Shown here: in pieces, positions 57,333 to 64,000 of the stretch
How positions within the stretch are numbered: position 1 is the first letter of the stretch
Layout: each line of letters opens with the position of its first letter
From: Psychrobacter pygoscelis
GTDB lineage: Bacteria > Pseudomonadota > Gammaproteobacteria > Pseudomonadales > Moraxellaceae
Direction of reading: 5' to 3'
Assembly: GCF_004335015.1 (NCBI RefSeq)
Contig: NZ_RQRU01000001.1
Location: forward strand, 62,001-126,000
DNA length: 64,000 nucleotides
Position numbers and translations under genes: made by a program
Notes under the pieces: generated by a model
Seen by the model: only the letters and a program-made list of their open reading frames with translations
What the model was told of the DNA's origin: nothing
Databases searched by the model: none

Positions 57333-58538
57333 TTAGTTATTATCGCTAGTACGCTGATTAAATTTTCGCTCAAAAGCTGGCAAGATATCTTGGTCTAGCC
57401 ACTGCTTAAACGCTAGAGCGACTTTATGAATTGGCAACTCTGACTGCTGACTCAACCAATTAAGCTCTATGGTAAGATCACTCATGACTTTGGGGATGTC
57501 TGCCAAATAACGAGACTTGCCATCACGTTCACTCAGCCGCACAAAAATACCTAAAATCTTAAGATGTCGTTGAATGCCGATGATATTAATGTCGTACGTC
57601 AACTGCTGCAACGTTACGCCTGCAGTGTCCGCTGCTATGGTCTTCGACGATAACTGCTGGCAGTAATAATCAAGCCAATCGGCAATCTGCGCCTCTGACC
57701 AATCAACGTAGGCATCGCGTAATAATGACACTAAATCATAAGAATAAGCACCAATGACCGCATCTTGAAAGTCAATAACCCCTAGCTGATCGCTACTCGC
57801 GCAATCTTTCATCAAGTTTCGACTGTGGTAATCACGATGAACAACGACTTGCGGCTGAGTTAATACTTGCTCGACAATCGCCTCCTTTAATGCCTGCCAG
57901 CACTGCTGCTGCTCTGACTCAAAGCGTACACCGATGTAGGGGATAAACCACTCGCTAAACAAATCCATCTCACGGGTTAGCATAGCAGCATCGTAATCTG
58001 GTAGATTGGCTTGCTGCCTTGCCTGTGATAGAGAAATTGTCTGCAACTCAAGTAAGGTATCTATAGCGCGCTTATAGTAGCTATCTACCTGCTCTTGAGA
58101 GGTATCAGCAACGATATGAGCAAACTCTGTAGTGCCGAAATCTTGCAGCACTAAAAAGCCATGCTCCATATCTTTGGCAATGATATCTGGCACATTAATA
58201 CAAGTGCCTAGCAACTCACCAACAGCGACAAACTCGCTAATAGATTCAAGCTCAGGCGGCGCATCCATGACGATATAATTTAGACTATTGTTTACTGGTT
58301 GCTCGCCATTTTGTACCGCTGTGTCTGACACATGGGAATTTGGCTGTAGACAAAGTCGGTGATAACGACGGAAACTAGCGTCTCCTGGTAAGCTCTTAAT
58401 TTGAATATCAAATTCTGGAAAGCATTGGTATAGCCAGCTTTGCAGCAATTGGTAACGCTGCTGCTTATCGGCGGTTAAATTATTTGTCATATCTTGATTC
58501 TGTCCAGTCGAAATTTGCTCAGCAGTATTGCTCTTCAT
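57333..58538 (-). CDS. amgK: N-acetylmuramate/N-acetylglucosamine anomeric kinase
   Basis: A 401-residue sugar kinase of the aminoglycoside phosphotransferase fold that phosphorylates MurNAc and GlcNAc at the anomeric position. The catalytic motif VVHRDYHSRNLM and the metal-binding GVIDFQDAVIG are intact; LPGDASFRRYHRL corresponds to the N-lobe ATP-binding region. Length is a little above the Pseudomonas enzyme, mainly at the N-terminus. The ATG at 58538 has no ribosome binding site; ATG 58490 (MTNNLTADK) is an alternative. It precedes murU in the same operon and is divergent from lptD, as in Pseudomonas. Confidence 0.92.
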   Translation of the reverse strand: MKSNTAEQISTGQNQDMTNNLTADKQQRYQLLQSWLYQCFPEFDIQIKSLPGDASFRRYHRLCLQPNSHVSDTAVQNGEQPVNNSLNYIVMDAPPELESISEFVAVGELLGTCINVPDIIAKDMEHGFLVLQDFGTTEFAHIVADTSQEQVDSYYKRAIDTLLELQTISLSQARQQANLPDYDAAMLTREMDLFSEWFIPYIGVRFESEQQQCWQALKEAIVEQVLTQPQVVVHRDYHSRNLMKDCASSDQLGVIDFQDAVIGAYSYDLVSLLRDAYVDWSEAQIADWLDYYCQQLSSKTIAADTAGVTLQQLTYDINIIGIQRHLKILGIFVRLSERDGKSRYLADIPKVMSDLTIELNWLSQQSELPIHKVALAFKQWLDQDILPAFERKFNQRTSDNN

Positions 58539-59008
58539 TGACTATGATATGCTCTGAAGACACTTACCTTTCACAACTGCAAGCAATAACGCTTAAAGAG
58601 ATGAAGTCAACCTATAGCGGATATCGTAGGTTATATGGTGCATAAAAGCGCATAGTGTAGCTGATTTGACCCTATTTGACCATTAAGCTGAAGAAGCAAG
58701 CCTGTATATAATATCGCTCATAAAAGTGCTTAGTTTAGCATTACTAGCTATAATACGTAGCGCTTATCAGCTGTCACTACAGAAGCTTACTAAAATAACT
58801 GCCTATTAATAATGCTATGATTGCACCGATTAACAGGGTAAAATTTACTGCAATCTATGCTCGGAGTGGATAGCATATCTACTTCAATAAAGATTACTTT
58901 TACCACTAAGGATAGCCACAAAAAGGTTACTAGAAGTATAGCCAATCTGGCTTTAGAATAAGTCATCGACTTACCGTTAAATAACCGCTAAATATTATAG
59001 GTGTTCAC
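58539..59008. other. Divergent promoter region between amgK and lptD
   Basis: About 470 bp without an ORF. It must carry both promoters. One copy of the CAACCTATAGC motif is at 58608-58618. I cannot place a specific sigma70 or RpoE promoter with confidence. Confidence 0.45.
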
Positions 59009-61978
59009 TTGCTATATTCACCGCTTTATCGCAGCATTCATATTGTCCTATTTGGCGCAGTCAGTCTATCAGTTAGCACTCTGTCAGTTGCCGCTGCTCA
59101 AGAAGGTGATATTACACCTATAGCTAGTAATAGTATTAATACTGAGAGTAATACGGCTTATCAGGACGCTCTGGAGTTATCTAACATCTCAAATGTTGAA
59201 GCTCCGAACAATATTACGCCGATAAGCGACTCTCGGTCTGAGCCGGCGCAAAATTTTGTTACTGATACGACAACCTCTACTCTGGGCGACGCTCCTAGTG
59301 CTGACGCTGTCAATAATCAACCCACTCCTAAAGAGACAGCTGATACTAACCGATTCAAAGATGAGAGTATTCAGCGTAGCCTTCAGCGCCTTGCTGAGCA
59401 TTATGAGCTTACCCCAAAAGCAGCCAGCGAGCAAAAAGGCCTAACTCTTGAAAAGGTATTGGATGTTAACAAGCAAGAACTGCTGACCCCTACTACCGAT
59501 GATGACTTAGCACATACTAAGTCCGGTCAAGCCGCCCCTATCAATGATAACCTAAATGCTCATTACATTAATAATAGCGCAGCCGATGCTGAGACAACCG
59601 AGCCAACTGTAGACAGTAATGCACGCTGTGATGGCCGCTGGGTCTATCCAAAATCTGATGCGAATTATCAACGCCTTACTAGCGAGACGAATAGTTTAGC
59701 CGTTGGCAATGATGGTAAGCCACTTTATGCACAAGCAGATTATGGCTATTATGACAACGCCAACTATGCTGAGCTCTCTGGTAACGTCATCATCGATCAA
59801 GGCACACAGCACATTGAAGCCGACAAAATCGTCATGGATCTAGCGCAAAATGTCGCCGCTGCCCAAGGCCAAGTAATGTTTACTGACGCCGCCCGTACTG
59901 CTGACTCTACGACTGCTGATTCGTCTTCTGTCCTAACTAAAGACAAGACTGGGTTTCGGGATAAGACCCAAGAGGGGGGGCTTATCGGTGTAGCAGACAG
60001 CCTAGCCTACAATACTGCCACGGGGCAATCTACAGCAGAAGACGTGGCTTTTGCCAGTGTCCCTTTGCAAGCTCACGGTTACGCAAAACGTCTAAACCGG
60101 CCTACAGACAACCGTTATGAGTTAGATCAAGTTATGTTTACCACTTGCCCCCCTACGGACCGCAAATGGCAAATTGATGCAAAAAACATCGATCTAGACA
60201 CGGAGACTGGCCGCGGTATCGCCTATGACACTACTTTTAGAATCGCAGATGTGCCAGTACTCTACCTACCTTATTTCAACTTTCCTATCGATGGCCGCCG
60301 TAGCAGTGGTTTCTTATTACCAACTGCCAGTATCGGTAGTCAAAATGGTCTAGAGATTGATGTCCCCTATTATCTTAATCTAGCCCCTGATTACGATGCG
60401 ACGATTAATACTCATCTCTACACGAACCGTAACCCTATGCTTACTGGTGAGTTTCGCTATTTAACCGCCAATTATGGTGAGGGGCAGATTACCGGCTCTT
60501 ATCTTGCTAAAGATAGAAAGTACGACGATAAAGATCGGAGCAGTCTATTTTACGATCATAGCTGGTCCTCTGAGACAATCCCACGACTTAACGGTGATAT
60601 CACATACCGCTATGTCTCAGATGCTGACTATCTCAATGACTTTGACACCTTGGGTCTAGCCAACAACACCCTGAATCTGCCTAGACGCGCACGCCTAAAC
60701 TATTTTAATGACTACGTCAGCGGTGAGCTGAAGATCGAAACCTTTCAAAGCCTCAATGCCCTGAATAATTCTGACGATATTATTAAAGATAAAGACAAGC
60801 CCTACTCACGGCTGCCGCAGCTTAACTTAAATTATAGACTACCGTGGTCAGACACTATCGACATCACTGGAGTTCATGATTCAGCATACTTTAAGAAATC
60901 TATTAATGATGGTTCAGAAGCCGAAAAAAGTGGCCTACGACTTTATAATAAGCTCAGTGCCAGCTATCCCATAGAGCGCTCATGGGGTTATGCTACGCCT
61001 AAATTGAGCCTTCAACATCTGTACACTTCTTATGATCAAGACAGTCTTGCTGATAATGAGCTGACCAAAGAAGATGCCAGTCAGTCCGTTTTTGTTCCCC
61101 AAGTAAGTGTCGATGCGGGCTTGCATCTGTATCGCACCGGCTCACCATTTGGCTGGTATGATGACTCGTTAGGTGGCTATCAGCTCCTTAGTCCTAGAGT
61201 AAAATATACCTACGCGCCTTACAAGTATCAAAATGACTTACCCAATTTTAACACCAGCATCGCATCGATTAACTATTCACAGCTTTATGCCGATAGTTGG
61301 TTTTTGGGTCACGATCGCTTGCAAGATCTACATGCCATTACCCCTGGTCTTAATTATCGTTACATCGATGCAATGGGGGTGACACGTTTTGATGGTAGTA
61401 TAGCGGAGCAGTTTTATTTTGATGATGGCCAAGTGACCTTAAATAATCAAGCTGAGATATTTACAGATACCTCCTCAGGGCTCGTTTGGGAAGCCAGTAC
61501 TCAGCCTTATCATCATTTTTGGGTAGATGTCAGCGGGGCATTTACTAGCGATTACCACTTAAACTATATTACCACTGAGCTTCGCTATCAGCCTACTGAT
61601 AATAGCCTTTTTAACATCGGCTATGTTAAGCGGCAACAAGATCAAAATACCAACCAGCTGCCTTTATCGGCTGTTACGGCCTCTAGCCTCTTCCCAATTA
61701 ACAATAATTGGCGGCTATTGACCCAAGGCCAGTATGACTTAAATCGCAATAAAATGCTTGATGCTCTGGTCGGCGTAGATTATGAAGATTGTTGTTTTGG
61801 ATTTGCGCTCTATGGCAGGCGCTACTACAATGACTTAAACTTAGCAGATGATCCCAATCAAGCCATTATGGCTGAAATTCGGTTAAATGGCCTAGGTAAT
61901 AGCAGCAGCCGCTTAACACGCTTATTGGCAGATAAGATATTAGGTTTTGAGCCGGTTCAAGCAGCTTGGAAACAATAA
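59009..61978 (+). CDS. lptD: LPS-assembly protein LptD with long N-terminal extension
   Basis: A 989-residue outer-membrane beta-barrel that, with LptE, places LPS in the outer leaflet. After the signal peptide (1-30, ending VSVSTL-like then SVAAAQ) there are about 175 polar, probably disordered residues, then the OstA/LptA-like domain (about 235-400) and the large barrel. The four Cys residues of the family are present in the right order: C207 (ARCDGRW), C380 (TTCPPTDRKW) and the pair C928-C929 (YEDCCFGF), supporting the interdomain disulfides known from E. coli. The start is a TTG at 59009 with AGGTG 5 nt upstream; no in-frame ATG gives a signal peptide. It is divergent from amgK and upstream of surA. 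Confidence 0.94.
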   Translation: MLYSPLYRSIHIVLFGAVSLSVSTLSVAAAQEGDITPIASNSINTESNTAYQDALELSNISNVEAPNNITPISDSRSEPAQNFVTDTTTSTLGDAPSADAVNNQPTPKETADTNRFKDESIQRSLQRLAEHYELTPKAASEQKGLTLEKVLDVNKQELLTPTTDDDLAHTKSGQAAPINDNLNAHYINNSAADAETTEPTVDSNARCDGRWVYPKSDANYQRLTSETNSLAVGNDGKPLYAQADYGYYDNANYAELSGNVIIDQGTQHIEADKIVMDLAQNVAAAQGQVMFTDAARTADSTTADSSSVLTKDKTGFRDKTQEGGLIGVADSLAYNTATGQSTAEDVAFASVPLQAHGYAKRLNRPTDNRYELDQVMFTTCPPTDRKWQIDAKNIDLDTETGRGIAYDTTFRIADVPVLYLPYFNFPIDGRRSSGFLLPTASIGSQNGLEIDVPYYLNLAPDYDATINTHLYTNRNPMLTGEFRYLTANYGEGQITGSYLAKDRKYDDKDRSSLFYDHSWSSETIPRLNGDITYRYVSDADYLNDFDTLGLANNTLNLPRRARLNYFNDYVSGELKIETFQSLNALNNSDDIIKDKDKPYSRLPQLNLNYRLPWSDTIDITGVHDSAYFKKSINDGSEAEKSGLRLYNKLSASYPIERSWGYATPKLSLQHLYTSYDQDSLADNELTKEDASQSVFVPQVSVDAGLHLYRTGSPFGWYDDSLGGYQLLSPRVKYTYAPYKYQNDLPNFNTSIASINYSQLYADSWFLGHDRLQDLHAITPGLNYRYIDAMGVTRFDGSIAEQFYFDDGQVTLNNQAEIFTDTSSGLVWEASTQPYHHFWVDVSGAFTSDYHLNYITTELRYQPTDNSLFNIGYVKRQQDQNTNQLPLSAVTASSLFPINNNWRLLTQGQYDLNRNKMLDALVGVDYEDCCFGFALYGRRYYNDLNLADDPNQAIMAEIRLNGLGNSSSRLTRLLADKILGFEPVQAAWKQ

Positions 61979-62075
61979 CAAGACAGCTTAAGTGTCACTA
62001 TTGACCAGTAGTTTAAGAGGCTTAGTGAGACTTGATTAAGCAGCTGTATTTGTTAACTCAAGCAGCCGTGATATA

Positions 62076-62156
62076 GTAAATTCACTATAAAAATGATACA
62101 GCGGCACTGGGGTGAATTTTTCGCAGTCTCTGTCGGTGCGCCCGTTGCAAGCCAGA
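62076..62156 (-). repeat. 81-bp dispersed intergenic repeat, copy 2
   Basis: Reverse-complement partner of 39817-39897, same length without gaps and about 80% identical by hand count. It lies in the 340-bp gap between lptD and surA, which is often much shorter in other gammaproteobacteria. One end runs into a near-palindromic TATAGT...ACTATA stretch (62073-62088). Confidence 0.75.
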
Positions 62157-62318
62157 AGAGTGTATACCAGTTACGTATCATATTACGGTGACGCTATTTT
62201 ATTTAGACTCGACTCTGTACCCAGCTGATTCTAATCGTAACGCTACTTGATGAACCTAAACATTCATTTAAGACGTGAGACCCAACTATTTGTGGTAGTA
62301 AATTTTATGAGGAATTTC

Positions 62319-63779
62319 ATGACAGTTTTATCTTTTCAACGTTTCAGTGGAGCTGCAATGCTGGCTATAAGTATTGGCGCTGGTATGAGCATGATGTCCT
62401 CAGCCCATGCGGCCGACACTCAAACTGATAAAGCGGCGCAGCCTACTAATAGACCAAATACAGTCGATGCTCAGCGTAAGATAGCCATTGCCCAAGCTAA
62501 TGGTACCGATAGCCGAGCGACTAATAGCTCGGCAAGCACTGACGGCATCATTGCTCTTGTGAATGACAATACCATCTTAAAGAGTGAGCTAGAAAACGCC
62601 ATAGTACAAACACGGCGTCGAGCTGCTGCGACTGGTGAGACTCTACCAGCTGCAAGCCAGCTACGATCTGATGTGCTAAATGCCTTAATACTACGTGAGT
62701 TACAATTATCATTAATCAATCGGGTGGGTATCAAGCCTGACGAAAAAGTAGTCAATGCCCGTCTTGGACAAATCGCTCAGGCCGAAGGGGCTAGCAGCTT
62801 AGCGGAGCTACAGCAGCGCTTAGACTCAGCGCAGCCTGGAAGTTATGCTGCCATGCGCCAAAGAATTATTGAAGATGCGGCCATCCAAGCTCTACAGCAG
62901 CGCCAAATTGCGAGTCGCGTGCGGATTACAGATCAAGATATTGATGCATTTTTGGCCTCTCCTGAAGCCAGTCGACTCAACCAAAGTGAATATCAGACTG
63001 TTCACGTTCGTGTACCATACTTAGATGATTACAGCCGTCTGTCTGATGAGCAACGCGCGAGCGCTCTTAAAGTGGCGCAGGAGTTACATCAGGTACTAAG
63101 CCGCTCTAATATTGATGTGAGTACTGCGATGGCTCAGGTACAAGCCGATTACCCTATTGCCCTACAAGGTGGTGATATGGGCTTTCATAAGGCGGCATCG
63201 CTTCCTACGCAATTGGCCAGTGTCATTACTGATCTCAAAGTTGGTGAGGTTAGTGAGCCGATTATCACTCCTGAAGGCATTGACATTGTCAAGCTTGCGG
63301 ATAAGAAAAGCAGTGACAAACTGGTTGTCCCGCAGTGGCACACCCGCCATATCTTAGTCAAAGTCGATGAGCTACAATCTGAAGAGCTGGCTCAGCAAAA
63401 AATCAATGACTTATATGAGCAGCTACGCCGCGGCGCCGACTTTGCCGATCTAGCATCAACCTACTCTGACGATCTCGGTTCAGCAGGTCGTGGCGGTGAT
63501 CTAGACTGGGTAGAAGAAAATACTATGGTCGCACCATTTGAGCAGATGATGGCAAAAACTCCAGTAGGCGACTTCTCTACCCCATTTAAGACCCAGTTTG
63601 GCTGGCATATTCTTCAAGTATTAGATAAGCGTGAGCAAGATGTCAGCGAGCAGTATCGTCGTAAGCTCGCTCAAGACGCTTTGTATCAGCGTATGGCACC
63701 GCAAGCCCAAGAAGACTGGCTACAAGAGCTACGAGCGGGTGCGTACGTTCAGATACTGGGTAACCCAGCCAATAATTAA
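62319..63779 (+). CDS. surA: Periplasmic chaperone / peptidyl-prolyl isomerase SurA
   Basis: A 486-residue periplasmic chaperone that escorts outer-membrane proteins, LptD among them, to the BAM complex. A signal peptide (MTVLSFQRFSGAAMLAISIG...SSAHA, residues 1-30) is followed by the SurA N-domain (about 65-215) and two parvulin domains. The second is clear: QWHTRHILVKVDE, then FADLASTYSDDLGSAGRGGDLDWV and KTQFGWHILQVLDKRE. The first parvulin domain is degenerate. The frame opens at a TTG at 62247; the ATG at 62319 with AGGA about 6 nt upstream gives a normal signal peptide. It lies downstream of lptD with a 340-bp gap that holds a dispersed repeat, so it may have its own promoter. Confidence 0.94.
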   Translation: MTVLSFQRFSGAAMLAISIGAGMSMMSSAHAADTQTDKAAQPTNRPNTVDAQRKIAIAQANGTDSRATNSSASTDGIIALVNDNTILKSELENAIVQTRRRAAATGETLPAASQLRSDVLNALILRELQLSLINRVGIKPDEKVVNARLGQIAQAEGASSLAELQQRLDSAQPGSYAAMRQRIIEDAAIQALQQRQIASRVRITDQDIDAFLASPEASRLNQSEYQTVHVRVPYLDDYSRLSDEQRASALKVAQELHQVLSRSNIDVSTAMAQVQADYPIALQGGDMGFHKAASLPTQLASVITDLKVGEVSEPIITPEGIDIVKLADKKSSDKLVVPQWHTRHILVKVDELQSEELAQQKINDLYEQLRRGADFADLASTYSDDLGSAGRGGDLDWVEENTMVAPFEQMMAKTPVGDFSTPFKTQFGWHILQVLDKREQDVSEQYRRKLAQDALYQRMAPQAQEDWLQELRAGAYVQILGNPANN

Positions 63780-63968
63780 TACAAGCTTGAGCTAATTGCT
63801 ATTACTATAGTCAATCCATTTTAGAGTTGACACAAAGACGCTGGAATAAATTTATATCCGCCTCAGTCATATCATGACTTGTAGCCAATAAATTTAAACC
63901 AGCAACTCTTTTACGTGTCAGTTTTAGATAGGATTAACTATAGCTTATTCCTCTGACAATAGCCGTAA

Positions 63969-63997
63969 AAAAGCCTCTATCACTATAGAGGCTTTTT
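63969..63997 (+). terminator. Intrinsic terminator downstream of surA
   Basis: Perfect stem AAAGCCTCTAT (63970-63980) / ATAGAGGCTTT (63985-63995) with a 4-nt loop, then TT. It is near the end of the window, about 190 bp after the surA stop. Confidence 0.85.
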
Positions 63998-64000
63998 ATT

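Overview
The window looks like chromosomal DNA of a gammaproteobacterium of the family Moraxellaceae, most likely Psychrobacter. This rests on moderate GC content, the gene orders cmk-rpsA-ihfB-lapA-pyrF and murU-amgK | lptD-surA, a roughly 480-residue GAPDH, and long disordered extensions on many envelope proteins. It is inferred from reading the sequence; no database search was run. Most of the window is ordinary core genome. I see no prophage, CRISPR array, tRNA or rRNA gene.

Bases 1-28155 are almost all on the minus strand. They hold the start of mfd, rraA, a short-chain dehydrogenase-like gene, two phosphatases, the pyrF-lapA-ihfB-rpsA-cmk cluster, tadA-ung-clpA, clpS (unusually separated from clpA by about 920 bp), a coiled-coil membrane protein next to argC, then hemE, proB, obgE, a long-form GAPDH, a lipocalin with a long extension, and a Nudix/ThiE-like fusion. 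The exception is plus-strand rpsT.

Bases 28156-48600 are mainly envelope and respiration. A tiny hemP gene lies behind a sigma70-like promoter overlapped by a Fur box. Next come tamA-tamB (outer-membrane assembly), an LplT-like MFS transporter, coq7 (ubiquinone), a TPR-like secreted protein, a 974-residue putative lipoprotein hydrolase carrying a perfect 9 x 9-bp minisatellite, and cydA-cydB plus a 38-residue DUF2474/CydX-like subunit.

Bases 48600-54300 encode a complete type I secretion apparatus (TolC-like protein, LapB-like ABC exporter, HlyD-like adaptor) with no adhesin substrate in the window. Next to it is a decayed IS3-family insertion sequence in which the start of OrfA is joined to the end of OrfB by an internal deletion.

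Bases 55594-64000 hold a TolA/TonB-shaped protein of unknown function, murU and amgK (cell-wall sugar recycling), and divergently lptD and surA (outer-membrane biogenesis).

The most notable non-genic signal is an 81-bp dispersed repeat present in two intergenic copies in opposite orientation (39817-39897 and 62076-62156, about 80% identical, no gaps). A second short motif, GCTATAGGYT, recurs in several intergenic gaps. I found no clear undescribed multi-gene system. The best leads are the dispersed repeats, the in-frame minisatellite, the acidic insertions in TamA and ClpA, and the long extension on the lipocalin.
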